Shown piece by piece: positions 9,088-18,072 of a stretch of 64,000 nt of DNA (position 1 is its first letter; each line of letters begins with the position of its first letter). The stretch spans positions 28,377 to 92,376 of the forward strand of contig NZ_FQWI01000013.1 in NCBI RefSeq assembly GCF_900129615.1, read 5' to 3'. The notes beneath the pieces are model-generated. The model was given only the letters and a program-made list of their open reading frames with translations, was not told where the DNA came from and ran no database searches. This stretch comes from Pectobacterium carotovorum (GTDB lineage Bacteria; Pseudomonadota; Gammaproteobacteria; Enterobacterales; Enterobacteriaceae). A program made the translations under genes and the position numbers.

Positions 9088-10563
9088 TCAGGATCTGACG
9101 CTAGTCAACAAGGTTTGCTTGCAGATGTGCCCAAATGTGACGTAAGTCCCCGCACTGCCCACACCGATACCGTCCTGAGCTGGAACATCAATAATCCACG
9201 CCCCCATGTCATAGGTCGTTCTCCACGTATTGATATAGCCTAAATCGTAGTCTTGGAACTGTGTCGTGTAATCAGCATTACAGGCATCCAATTTCACAGC
9301 CCCAGAAGCACTCCCGTTTGAATCCGTGATTATTCCGTGGGCGTTGGCAGCATTAAACTCTAACTGACCATTACTTTCTCGTTGGTCGAGCAGAAGAATC
9401 GCAACGATATTTGGGATACCCGCGCCAGTTGAATCAGTAACACGAACACTCCAGGTAATATCCCGGTAGGCTTGCGTGGTCATAAAACCATAAGCTGTCG
9501 GTGCAGAGCTTGGAATACGCAGAACATTACTTTCTCCCGAAAGAGAGTGGCTAAGTTTTGCAATTTTCGAGCCTAGCGTTAATTTATATTTCTGAGAGAC
9601 TGTAGGTAATCTTGATGGATTAGGCAGCACTCTCACCAAAACCTTTTCATTCGGCTGAGGTGGAATGATGGTAATTTCCTGTCCGGTATTACGGGTTGTC
9701 CAGGTATTACCGCCATCAGTGGAAGACGCCAGTAACCAGTTGTTATTGGTTCCGCTCGTCACGCCATCAAAGCGAAGTAAAACGTGCTGGCCACGGGTTG
9801 CGGTAAATACGTAGTAATCCGCATCAGAATCACTATCAGAGTTACCTTCAATTTCCCTCAAATTATCAGACAAGGGATAGGCCAAAGACGGAATATCGTT
9901 CAGCTCATAGGCATCAACATTCGTATTAACGATAGCGCCAAAATTAAAAGCAGAACCATCTGCCGTATTGGCCTCCATAAACCAGTAATAGTGCCCTGGC
10001 GGAGTTAAATCCAACGTAGCCTCATCAGCATTTCCCGCCTGATTTGAATAATTAATTGCTGTCACATTATTCTGACCATCATCCCGCATCAAACTAAGAG
10101 CAATATCGGTTTCAGGGCTCATGCCTACGACGAACGCGGTTGTTTTAGAACGCTGAGTGATTTCAAAGTGATAACAGGCGCTGCCTCCACTTTGCAGTCC
10201 GTCCAGCGTATAAATGGTGTTTACGGCAAGGGTTGGGCACAAAGGGGTAAATGCAGCGTTATTAGCAAGAGGTTGAGTGCTGGATAACGGTTTTTTTTGT
10301 GCGTTATTTGCATCAGCCTGCGCAGTGGGAGCATTGGGAGTAATAACGACAACTCCCTCATTTTCAGCCTTGTGAAATTTATAATGACTTGCGGCATGCG
10401 CCTGTATGCTATTAGGGGCCTCAAATACAGAAACCGAGCCTTTCTTTTGCAGTTTCCCAATATCCTTCACTTCGACAGAAACGCTGGTTTCAGCAATCGC
10501 TGAACCCATGCAGAATGCCAATCCGGCAGCCGCAAGATATACATTTAAACGATGGTATTTCAT
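9088..10563 (-). CDS. Secreted protein of unknown function with PPC-like domains
   Basis: 491 residues with a Sec signal peptide (cleavage after the AIA near residue 24), so exported to the periplasm or beyond. After a low-complexity linker (about 70-100) there are two beta-rich segments resembling bacterial pre-peptidase C-terminal (PPC) domains. The clearest is near residues 215-265, with the pattern DAYELNDIPSLAYPL followed by DADYYVFTATRGQ. The C-terminal third (about 350-480) looks like an Ig-type fold with conserved-looking cysteines. No protease catalytic motif was seen, so this is not itself a recognisable enzyme. It is monocistronic with its own terminator and an AT-rich upstream region. 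I do not recognise the family beyond this. Confidence 0.7.
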   Translation of the reverse strand: MKYHRLNVYLAAAGLAFCMGSAIAETSVSVEVKDIGKLQKKGSVSVFEAPNSIQAHAASHYKFHKAENEGVVVITPNAPTAQADANNAQKKPLSSTQPLANNAAFTPLCPTLAVNTIYTLDGLQSGGSACYHFEITQRSKTTAFVVGMSPETDIALSLMRDDGQNNVTAINYSNQAGNADEATLDLTPPGHYYWFMEANTADGSAFNFGAIVNTNVDAYELNDIPSLAYPLSDNLREIEGNSDSDSDADYYVFTATRGQHVLLRFDGVTSGTNNNWLLASSTDGGNTWTTRNTGQEITIIPPQPNEKVLVRVLPNPSRLPTVSQKYKLTLGSKIAKLSHSLSGESNVLRIPSSAPTAYGFMTTQAYRDITWSVRVTDSTGAGIPNIVAILLLDQRESNGQLEFNAANAHGIITDSNGSASGAVKLDACNADYTTQFQDYDLGYINTWRTTYDMGAWIIDVPAQDGIGVGSAGTYVTFGHICKQTLLTSVRS

Positions 10564-10786
10564 CCCAATATTTCCTTATCTTTGAGTATTCTCAAATAGA
10601 GCGCAGACTTATTATTTAATAATTAACAAATACTGAACGTGAAGCGGACGTAGTATTACACCGACATGCTGTATAATCTCAATAAAATCTTACAAAAATA
10701 TTTAAAATGAAATTCTTTAAATGAGCGAATTGAAATTATTATTAAATATAATTAATTCGCTCATTGATAATTTACTCAATAATTAT

Positions 10787-11713
10787 TTAATACTCGCGAC
10801 TAAAATCTACCTCACCACGCAGCGTATTATCAGCATGGAAGCGAGCAAGATTTTCCAGAAATAATCGCCCCATCAGTCCCGGCACCATCGGTCCGGCAAT
10901 GTGCGCCGTCAACGTCAGGTTCGGCGTTTTCCAGAACGGATGGCTGTACGGCAACGGCTCTTGCCTGAATACATCCAGCACCGCTCCCGCAATTTGCGCA
11001 TCACATAGCGCCGCCCGTAAATCATCATCCACCACGGCACTACCGCGCCCGGCATTGATAAACAGCGCCGAAGGCTTCATGGCGGCAAACAGACTCGCGT
11101 CATAAATATCGGTGGTTGCCGAAGTGTCCGGCAGAAGGTTGATCACATAATCGGCCTCCGGCACCGCGGCAGGCAGTTCCGCTAAACTCATGATCCGTTT
11201 AAAATCAGGCTGCTGTCTTGGCGTACTGACGATGCCATATAGCTCAACGCCAAAAGGCCGTAAAAAGCCAGCAACCTCGCAGCCGATCTCTCCCGCACCG
11301 ACAATCAGCACCTTTTTATCCGCCAGCGATCCCGGTAAACGGTGATCCCAGCGCCGCTCTTCCTGACTGATTTGCCGTTCCCCCAGGCGAAGCTCATGCC
11401 TGAGCATGTAGGCAATCACGTATTCGGCGATAGGCTGCCCAAACACGCCAACGGCGCGACTTAAACGGTAATCGCGCGGTAGCCCATCGGCCAACAGCGG
11501 TTTGAACCCTGCCCACGTCGACTGTAGCCACTGTGGTTTAGCTCCCTGAGCCAGCAATGCAGCGGCGGTATCAGGTTCACCCAGCCAAATCGGGCAGCTC
11601 GCGGCCTGCTCTGCCGTACCGTTTGAAAGCACCAGCTCAAGCTCTGGCGCAGCATGATGTAAGACAGAGCCAATCTCATCGGCACGCGAGTCCAGCAGCA
11701 GAATAGCGGTCAT
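10787..11713 (-). CDS. D-isomer-specific 2-hydroxyacid dehydrogenase
   Basis: NAD(P)H-dependent oxidoreductase of the D-2-hydroxyacid dehydrogenase superfamily, 308 residues, probably acting on a glyoxylate/hydroxypyruvate- or 2-ketoacid-type substrate. It shows the Rossmann motif VGAGEIG (about 137-143) and the segment INAGRGSAVVDDDL with the catalytic Arg region. A later Glu (DVFRQEPLP) and a His (LTAHIAG) complete the usual Arg-Glu-His triad. The ATG at 11713 is chosen because an AAGGA site lies 8 nt upstream; the ATG two codons earlier would overlap it. The C-terminal DFSREY is typical of the family. The precise substrate cannot be assigned. Confidence 0.85.
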   Translation of the reverse strand: MTAILLLDSRADEIGSVLHHAAPELELVLSNGTAEQAASCPIWLGEPDTAAALLAQGAKPQWLQSTWAGFKPLLADGLPRDYRLSRAVGVFGQPIAEYVIAYMLRHELRLGERQISQEERRWDHRLPGSLADKKVLIVGAGEIGCEVAGFLRPFGVELYGIVSTPRQQPDFKRIMSLAELPAAVPEADYVINLLPDTSATTDIYDASLFAAMKPSALFINAGRGSAVVDDDLRAALCDAQIAGAVLDVFRQEPLPYSHPFWKTPNLTLTAHIAGPMVPGLMGRLFLENLARFHADNTLRGEVDFSREY

Positions 11714-11782
11714 AAGCATGTTCCTTAATAGGGTGAAGCACCTTTGGCTTCATCCCGATGATTGTCGTCATTACGTTTAAGA

Positions 11783-13489
11783 TTAGGCAGAAGCCTGAAT
11801 GAGCGACGTCAGTAGCGCGCCACGCTTCGCTTCCGATTTTTTCACCAACGCAGCGAGTTTCTTGGTATTGCCCCAGATGAGATACAAAATATGTTCTATC
11901 ACGGCGGGTTCTCGCATCCGTACTTCTTCGACGAGCTGTTCGAACAGCGCATCATTCTCTAACGCAGGCAGCATATTCAGCTTTAGCCTTTCCGTCGCAT
12001 GGCTCAGGCAAGCAACCAAAGTCGCCACGTTCTGCGCCGTCACACCATGCTTATCGAAAAATGCACGAATGAAGGCATCTTGTACCGATTGATGTTCGTC
12101 ATCCACGCTTTCCATATATTCTTTTACGAGTGGGAAATACCCAGCATCGGTCAGACCCAGCCCGAATACCGCATAGCTTCCCGGCATGCAGCACTTTTCG
12201 CCTTCCGAATCCGCGTACCATTCAAATTCCTCAATCGCGGTACGCGCATAATCCTCAAGAAGCGGATAGTTCGATGCATATTGCAACGCGTTAGCAAAAA
12301 AGCGGTGGGTATCCGATTTTGCCAGTCCCTTGATGGGAAGATACTGTCGCGCCGACGATTTCAGGACGATCTTGTAGCTCTTTGGAAAACCGAGCGTCAG
12401 TAAGCGCGTAATGAAAAGCAGCGCCTGCTCATACGCTTCGGCGCTTTCCTTACGAATACGTACCGTTATGGTCGAAAACACATCATTCGCCACGCATTCG
12501 AGCGATTCGTTCTTCAGGTTAATCTGCGCGTTCTCAAACGCACCACTTCCCTCTTCCATGATGCTTAGCGCCCGCGGGTATCCCAACTGCTTCGCGATAT
12601 CCAGATATTCCAGCGCCTGAGACTTACTGTAGGAAGGCTCATAACGCAGAATCATGATGGCCGCATAGAGGACTAATTCAACGGGATGAAGCGTTTGTGA
12701 ATCCTGCACATCCAGTGCGATGCCAAGTTTGAGGGTATAACTATCCGGCTCAAAAAAATGCTCAGGCTGGGACACATCGCAGTAGCGCAACAAAAACTGC
12801 TGATCAACCCACGTTCTTAACACGCGGATAATCGTGCGTCGATGCTCAGACAATTCCGCACTCCCTGCGTTTCGCTGCTGAATCTGCTCAAGCAGAGTGA
12901 TAACGTTGTCGATATCCATCGCAGGAAAGAGATGTGCATCGAACAGGTGGCGAACCAGAAAGAACGTTTGCAGCGGTTTTGTCGGCGCAGTGCCATGAGT
13001 GAGATAGCGATCAATATAGGCGTGAATAGACTCAAGTAGCCGCTGTTTTTTCACCTCGTTGGTGAACGTAAACAGCGTAACCAGCAGGCGCCCTTCCGTT
13101 GCTGGAAACACCGCTCGAAAGCAAAACCGATAGTCAATCAGCGCCGTATCTGCCAGTTTCTCAACACGCTGCGCGATAGCCTGAGTCAGCACAGGAACGA
13201 TATTTTCCTGTATCTGCGCCACACTCAGCGCCCCCGTCCGGCTACCGGGAGACAGCCCGTCAGCATCGCTTTTTGATTCAGGGGCTATCGACGTACGGCC
13301 TGGCGCATAATCCAGTATCACATCGTTATGAATGCCTGCTTGCAGCGTGGTTCGCGAGATAATTTCATCAAGCCCAGCTCTTTGCTCCTGCGCGTCGAAC
13401 CAGTTGTTGATTGCCGTAAGTGACTCGTCCCGCATAGGGAAATCGTGTTGTAGTGATACCCCAGTTTCGTTTGAATGCCCGTCCGTCAT
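11783..13489 (-). CDS. Uncharacterised 568-aa helical protein (possibly DUF6138 family)
   Basis: A large, soluble, mostly alpha-helical protein with no signal peptide and no transmembrane segment. From memory it resembles the DUF6138 family of enterobacterial proteins, but I cannot verify this. Helix-loop-helix spacing through residues 100-560 is suggestive of an HEAT- or TPR-like solenoid. No catalytic motif was found. It lies between a dehydrogenase and an alcohol dehydrogenase on the same strand with gaps of 69 and 384 bp, so it is probably an independent unit. The function is unknown. Confidence 0.6.
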   Translation of the reverse strand: MTDGHSNETGVSLQHDFPMRDESLTAINNWFDAQEQRAGLDEIISRTTLQAGIHNDVILDYAPGRTSIAPESKSDADGLSPGSRTGALSVAQIQENIVPVLTQAIAQRVEKLADTALIDYRFCFRAVFPATEGRLLVTLFTFTNEVKKQRLLESIHAYIDRYLTHGTAPTKPLQTFFLVRHLFDAHLFPAMDIDNVITLLEQIQQRNAGSAELSEHRRTIIRVLRTWVDQQFLLRYCDVSQPEHFFEPDSYTLKLGIALDVQDSQTLHPVELVLYAAIMILRYEPSYSKSQALEYLDIAKQLGYPRALSIMEEGSGAFENAQINLKNESLECVANDVFSTITVRIRKESAEAYEQALLFITRLLTLGFPKSYKIVLKSSARQYLPIKGLAKSDTHRFFANALQYASNYPLLEDYARTAIEEFEWYADSEGEKCCMPGSYAVFGLGLTDAGYFPLVKEYMESVDDEHQSVQDAFIRAFFDKHGVTAQNVATLVACLSHATERLKLNMLPALENDALFEQLVEEVRMREPAVIEHILYLIWGNTKKLAALVKKSEAKRGALLTSLIQASA

Positions 13490-13873
13490 TTTTCTCTTTT
13501 CCCTTATTATTTATCGCAGATGAAACGTTGCCCCAAAGCACGGTATTGATGAGATTTACCAACCGCCAAAAAGGTAGCACGAAAGCACTATTTTTTGCCT
13601 TTCCCGTCATTCTGTAGCAGTGAAATGTAGCGAACATAGCAGGAGGGCGAAACCAGGATAAATGCTTATCTTAAACTGTCTTTTCACTGTGATAGAGAAG
13701 GAAAATCAACGCATTGGCATAAAGACATGACGATAAATAGTACTGCATTCACTCGTCGTTGGTGACAGGAAATTACGATGGTGTGGTTTTTCTCATGATG
13801 CAGAGAAGGCGTGATAAATCACGTCATGGTAGTCCCACAGCACAGGGAGATCCGTGCTGTGGGAACAGGCCAA
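13490..13873. other. Intergenic region with 3' hairpin of the alcohol dehydrogenase gene
   Basis: 384 bp without a supportable gene. An 11-bp perfect stem (TCCCACAGCAC / GTGCTGTGGGA, 13833-13864, 10-nt loop) lies 9 bp beyond the stop of the alcohol dehydrogenase gene. It has no U-tract, so it is more likely an mRNA-stabilising hairpin than a classical terminator. The right-hand part is presumably the promoter region of the 568-aa protein. Confidence 0.5.
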
Positions 13874-14923
13874 TCAGGCGTTCAGCGTGGCGTTATCAAT
13901 GACGAAGCGGTATTTCACATCGCCTTTGAGCATCCGCTCGTAGGCCTCATTGATTTCGTCGGCGCGGATAAGCTCAATATCGGAAACAATTCCGTGCTCG
14001 GCACAGAAATCCAGCATTTCCTGCGTTTCAGGAATGCCACCGATCATCGATCCCGCCACCGTACGGCGTTTCATGATCAAATTGAACACGTTAGGAGAAG
14101 GATGCGGTGACGCAGGCGCACCGACCAGCGTTAGCGCGCCATCGCGCTTCAGCAAAACCAGAAACGCATCCAGATCGTGCGGCGCAGCAACGGTATTCAG
14201 GATTAAATCGAAGCTGCCTGCGTGTGCTGCCATTTCTTCCGCGTTACGAGACACCACGACTTCATTTGCGCCCAGCGCCTTGGCATCTTCACGCTTGGAT
14301 TCAGACGTGGTGAACGCCACAACATAAGCCCCCATGGCATGCGCCAGTTTGATCCCCATGTGGCCAAGCCCGCCGATACCCACAACGCCGACTTTCTTAC
14401 CCGGCCCAGCATTCCAGTGGCGCAGCGGCGAATAGGTAGTAATCCCCGCGCACAGCAGCGGTGCGACCGCAGCCAGTTCCGCTTCGGAATGACGGACGCG
14501 CAGCACATAGCGCTCATGCACGACGATCTGCTGAGAGTAGCCGCCAAGCGTCCAGCCGGGTTCATCCGCAGTCGGGCCGTTATACGTGCCGACCATACCG
14601 TCACAGTAGTTTTCTAAGCCATCATCACATTCTTCGCAGTGTCGACAGCTGTCTACGATGCAGCCGATACCCACCAGATCGCCCGCCTTAAAGGCGGAGA
14701 CATGCGCCCCTACCGCAGACACCCGTCCGACGATTTCATGGCCGGGCACGCAGGGAAACTGTGTTCCTGCCCATTCCGCACGCACCTGATGCAGGTCCGA
14801 GTGGCAGATACCGCAGTACGCAATCTCAATCTGGACATCGTGGGCTCCCGGCGCACGACGGACAATCTGCAACGGTTCAAGAGGTTTATCGCCCGCATGG
14901 GCCCCATACGCATGTACAAGCAT
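13874..14923 (-). CDS. yahK: Zinc-dependent NADPH aldehyde reductase / alcohol dehydrogenase (YahK-like)
   Basis: Medium-chain zinc alcohol dehydrogenase of the cinnamyl-alcohol/YahK group, reducing a broad range of aldehydes with NADPH. It has 349 residues, the same as E. coli YahK, with near-continuous similarity by memory. Catalytic zinc ligands lie in GICHSDLHQVR (Cys) and PGHEIVG (His-Glu). The structural zinc is held by CRHCEECDDGLENYC, and the nucleotide fold is GIGGLGHMG. The ATG at 14923 (MLVHAYG) has an AAAAGGAAA ribosome site and matches the family start; the longer frame from 14956 adds 11 residues without support. It probably serves in detoxification of reactive aldehydes. Confidence 0.92.
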   Translation of the reverse strand: MLVHAYGAHAGDKPLEPLQIVRRAPGAHDVQIEIAYCGICHSDLHQVRAEWAGTQFPCVPGHEIVGRVSAVGAHVSAFKAGDLVGIGCIVDSCRHCEECDDGLENYCDGMVGTYNGPTADEPGWTLGGYSQQIVVHERYVLRVRHSEAELAAVAPLLCAGITTYSPLRHWNAGPGKKVGVVGIGGLGHMGIKLAHAMGAYVVAFTTSESKREDAKALGANEVVVSRNAEEMAAHAGSFDLILNTVAAPHDLDAFLVLLKRDGALTLVGAPASPHPSPNVFNLIMKRRTVAGSMIGGIPETQEMLDFCAEHGIVSDIELIRADEINEAYERMLKGDVKYRFVIDNATLNA

Positions 14924-15062
14924 GGCTATTTCCTTTTCTGTTGAGAAACCGATCATGTTGAGAATCGATCATGTTAAGAAATCGACTATTTTCCTAAATC
15001 CCTCAGCAGACAGGTATAGCATTCCGATGGTTTTCTTGCCCGATCCGATGAATCTCACCTCA

Positions 15063-15680
15063 TCAGAGAGTAATTTTGGTCAATGCCAGAGACGCCCCTA
15101 ACGCAATCAAGGCAACACCGATACCTTTGTCGACCCAATGTTGACGATCGATCAGCCGGCGACGCATGGCCGGTGCAGCAAAAAACAGCGCAACAATACT
15201 GAACCAAACCCAGTGCGCCACCGACATGAATAACCCATAGCCAAAATTATGGCCCATTGGGCTACCGGGCTGCACGACCTGGGTATAGGTAGCGACGACA
15301 AACAGCATGGTTTTTGGGTTAAGTGCATTGGTGAGAAAACCCATGCGAAACGCAGCAAGCGATGACGGTGCATTGCCGGACGCCTCTTCTAATTTTATTT
15401 TTGTATTATTTGTTAATGACTTATACCCAAGACAAATCAGATATGAGGCTCCCAGAACCTTCATCGCCATAAATATCATCGGAGAGTTAACAATAAATAC
15501 CGCGATGCCAAAAACGGTATACATCACATGGATCTGGACGCCGCAGGCAATGCCAAACGCGCTGAGTAAACCAGCACGCGAACCAAAGGCATAGCTGTTG
15601 CGGGTCACCATAGCAAAATCAGGCCCCGGACTGATCACCGCCAAAATAGTGATCGTCGCGACGGCAATTAACTCATTCAT
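15063..15680 (-). CDS. LysE/RhtB-family amino-acid exporter
   Basis: Inner-membrane exporter of the LysE superfamily with 205 residues and six predicted membrane segments. The signature is SPGPDFAMVTRNS near residues 18-30, followed by a GxxxG-rich segment and NPKTMLF near residue 118. The ATG at 15680 (MNELIAVATI) follows AAGGA; the frame extends 28 residues upstream, but that part is not family-like. It is divergent from a LysR-type regulator 251 bp away, the usual arrangement for LysE/RhtB exporters under their own activator. The exported amino acid (or homoserine lactone-like compound) cannot be told from sequence. Confidence 0.87.
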   Translation of the reverse strand: MNELIAVATITILAVISPGPDFAMVTRNSYAFGSRAGLLSAFGIACGVQIHVMYTVFGIAVFIVNSPMIFMAMKVLGASYLICLGYKSLTNNTKIKLEEASGNAPSSLAAFRMGFLTNALNPKTMLFVVATYTQVVQPGSPMGHNFGYGLFMSVAHWVWFSIVALFFAAPAMRRRLIDRQHWVDKGIGVALIALGASLALTKITL

Positions 15681-15931
15681 TAACGTTTTCCTTGTTCGGC
15701 AAGCTATCGCTTTCACGATGATTTTGCACAGATGGGTAACAAACAGGCTAAAAGAGGAATGCAAAAATCACTGACGTAATACGACGAGAAAAGATGCGTT
15801 CCTCACGATATTTCCTCACGATTTAGGCTATTAGGCCTTCTTCACCTGAAGTGAAGTGTGATTATTCAGCGTTTGCATATGCCAAAAAAGCGATTTATCT
15901 TGGTATAAATCTGTCAAATTTCATCGTGTAT

Positions 15932-16816
15932 ATGAAAATTCCCTCGTTAGCCTCTTTTCGCTTCTTTGAAGCAGCCGCACAAACCGGTAGCTTTGTTAAA
16001 GCCGCCGAGTCCCTGCATGTCACGCATGGTGCCGTCAGCAGGCAGATCAGATTGCTGGAAGAGGCGCTGGGGGTTGAGCTATTTGAACGACGCAACCGCG
16101 CGATCTTTTTAAACGCAGCGGGGCGTTCTTTGCATACGGTCACGCAGTCCGTCTTCGAGCAGCTAGAAGGCGCGGTCTATCGGCTACAGCAAAGTGCACA
16201 GGATAACGTGCTGACGCTGTCATGCGAGCCCACGATTGCCATGAAATGGCTGATTCCGCGGCTACCGGCTTTTAATCAGGCGCATCCCGATATCAAACTT
16301 CATCTGGTGGCTGCGGGCGGGCCGATTGATTTTGTGCGTAGCGGCGTTGACCTCGCGCTGCGGCGTGACGATTTTCACTGGGATCCGCAAACGCATGCGG
16401 TAAAGGTGTGTGACGAATGGATGGGGCCGGTAAGTCGCGACAAAACCGAGCGAAAAAACAGTCTGGAAGGGATGCGTTTGCTCTATACCGGAACGCGACC
16501 AAAAGCGTGGGCAACCTGGCAGCGGCAGACGCATGTGTCACTCAAAGGCAGCACCAGAGCGGACTATGAGCACTTTTATCTGTGTATTCAGGCCGCCGTT
16601 TCGGGATTAGGCATCGCAATGGCGTCTTTCCTGATGGTGCAGGACGAGATTGCAAACGGGCAACTGCATGCACCCTATGGATTTGCACGGGATGGGTCTG
16701 CTTATTATCTGTTATCGCCCATCCCCCTTGAGCAAAATGAAAAGTATGTACGATTTCATACCTGGCTAATGCAGGAAGTGTCCACCGGCCTTTCCGGGGT
16801 CGAAAATGCTTGTTAA
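15932..16816 (+). CDS. LysR-family transcriptional regulator (GcvA-like)
   Basis: DNA-binding regulator of 294 residues. An N-terminal winged helix-turn-helix (SFVKAAESLHVTHGAVSRQI, about residues 18-37) is followed by the linker helix and a two-lobed effector domain that is closest by memory to the GcvA group. It is divergent from the LysE-type exporter and directly upstream of an MFS gene (18 bp gap), so it probably controls one or both. The ATG at 15932 (MKIPSLASFRFF) is the family start; 27 extra residues upstream are not conserved-looking. The gene has no strong ribosome site, which is common for such regulators. Confidence 0.88.
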   Translation: MKIPSLASFRFFEAAAQTGSFVKAAESLHVTHGAVSRQIRLLEEALGVELFERRNRAIFLNAAGRSLHTVTQSVFEQLEGAVYRLQQSAQDNVLTLSCEPTIAMKWLIPRLPAFNQAHPDIKLHLVAAGGPIDFVRSGVDLALRRDDFHWDPQTHAVKVCDEWMGPVSRDKTERKNSLEGMRLLYTGTRPKAWATWQRQTHVSLKGSTRADYEHFYLCIQAAVSGLGIAMASFLMVQDEIANGQLHAPYGFARDGSAYYLLSPIPLEQNEKYVRFHTWLMQEVSTGLSGVENAC

Positions 16817-16834
16817 ACCCACACTGGAAGTACA

Positions 16835-18001
16835 ATGACAGCACATGCCCGTGAATCCAATTTCACGACACTGTACATGATTATCGCCGCCTCACTCGTG
16901 GGATTGGTGACAGGGTACACGCTACCGCTGATCAGCTTGAAGCTGGCCGAGCACGGGCACAGCACGGCGACGCTCGGTATTCTGGCGGCTCTTCCGGCGG
17001 CGGGGATGATGCTCTCCTCCTTCGTTACGCCGTGGCTCAGCCGCCACCTGCACGCTAGCTATCTGTTATCAGGCAGCCTGATTATTCTGGCGGCCTCAAC
17101 CGTTGCCTCATTCCTGCTGTCACACCCTGTCTCGCTTATTTTACCTCGCCTGTTAACCGGGCTGGCCTCGGGGGTTTTGGTGGTGCTGGGAGAAACCTGG
17201 GTCACCAGCCGGGCTTCAGACAAACACAAAGCGACGCTGACGGGGCTGTATGCCGCCGTTTTCACAGGGTGTCAGCTAATAGGGCCGCTGCTTATTGCCG
17301 CTGGTGAGTCGGTGCAAACCTATGCGCTATGGCTGATTTGCGCGATATCCGCCGCGTGTGCGTTCATGCTAAGGAACTGCGCCAGTATGGTTCGAGCGGA
17401 TGAACAGTCCTCGACGTCTTATCGAGATCTTATTCCTTTTCTCCCGGCAATCGCCTCTGGCGTGCTCTGCTTCTCCTTCTTCGATGCCAGCATACTTGCG
17501 CTCTTTCCGCTTTACGGTATGGAACAGGGCTTAGACGAAAAATCTGCGATATTACTAGTCACACTCATTTTTCTGGGCGATGCCGTCTTTCAGACGCCGA
17601 TTGGCTGGCTGGCAGACAAATGCGGCATCATCAAAACCCACATCAGCTGCGGCATTCTGTTCTGTGTGATGCTGGTATTGATCACCTTCTCATTTTCCTC
17701 CCCTTCCCTTCTGGTTCCCGTCTGTATCGTACTGGGCGCAGCGGCAGGCGGGCTTTACACGCTGTCTCTGGTGCGGGCAGGTCAGAAATTTGCTGGTCAG
17801 CGGCTCATTGTGATGAATTCACTTCTGGGGCTGGTGTGGTCTGCGGGCAGTATCAGCGGGCCGCTGTTCTCTGGCGCAGCCATCACGTTTTACGGTTACG
17901 ACGGTCTCATCGCCATCTTGTTGCTAACCGGCGTGCTGTTTGTTGGCATACAGGGCGTATTAAGAAAAGAACGCGTATCGCGTTCGCTGGGTGAAGAGTG
18001 A
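16835..18001 (+). CDS. Major facilitator superfamily transporter (YcaD-like)
   Basis: This is a 388-residue, 12-TM MFS protein. It contains the loop pattern GWLADKCG (about residue 255), corresponding to the GxLaDrxGrr signature between helices 8 and 9, and an RLLTGLASG segment in helix 4. It resembles the YcaD/UhpC-type small transporters by memory; the substrate is unknown. It starts 18 bp after the LysR gene on the same strand and may be translated from one mRNA with it. It ends convergently with the ABC importer operon, with a bulged hairpin (18007-18050) between. Confidence 0.8.
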   Translation: MTAHARESNFTTLYMIIAASLVGLVTGYTLPLISLKLAEHGHSTATLGILAALPAAGMMLSSFVTPWLSRHLHASYLLSGSLIILAASTVASFLLSHPVSLILPRLLTGLASGVLVVLGETWVTSRASDKHKATLTGLYAAVFTGCQLIGPLLIAAGESVQTYALWLICAISAACAFMLRNCASMVRADEQSSTSYRDLIPFLPAIASGVLCFSFFDASILALFPLYGMEQGLDEKSAILLVTLIFLGDAVFQTPIGWLADKCGIIKTHISCGILFCVMLVLITFSFSSPSLLVPVCIVLGAAAGGLYTLSLVRAGQKFAGQRLIVMNSLLGLVWSAGSISGPLFSGAAITFYGYDGLIAILLLTGVLFVGIQGVLRKERVSRSLGEE

Positions 18002-18006
18002 ATGTA

Positions 18007-18050
18007 GGCATCAGGCCTCACCAAGCCAGCGACGGCTTGATGAGCCTGAA
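18007..18050. terminator. Bulged hairpin between convergent genes
   Basis: An imperfect inverted repeat (CATCAGGC..TCACCAAGCC / GGCTTGATGAGCCTG) lies between the MFS gene and the ABC ATPase gene, whose 3' ends face each other 71 bp apart. There is no clear U-run, so a bidirectional terminator is an inference from position. Confidence 0.4.
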
Positions 18051-18072
18051 ATAGATACGGCAGATGGGCTGC

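Noticed and set aside
13833..13864. Hairpin after the alcohol dehydrogenase gene as a terminator
   Set aside because: A strong stem, but no U-tract follows on the minus strand, so it was described as a hairpin within the intergenic entry only.
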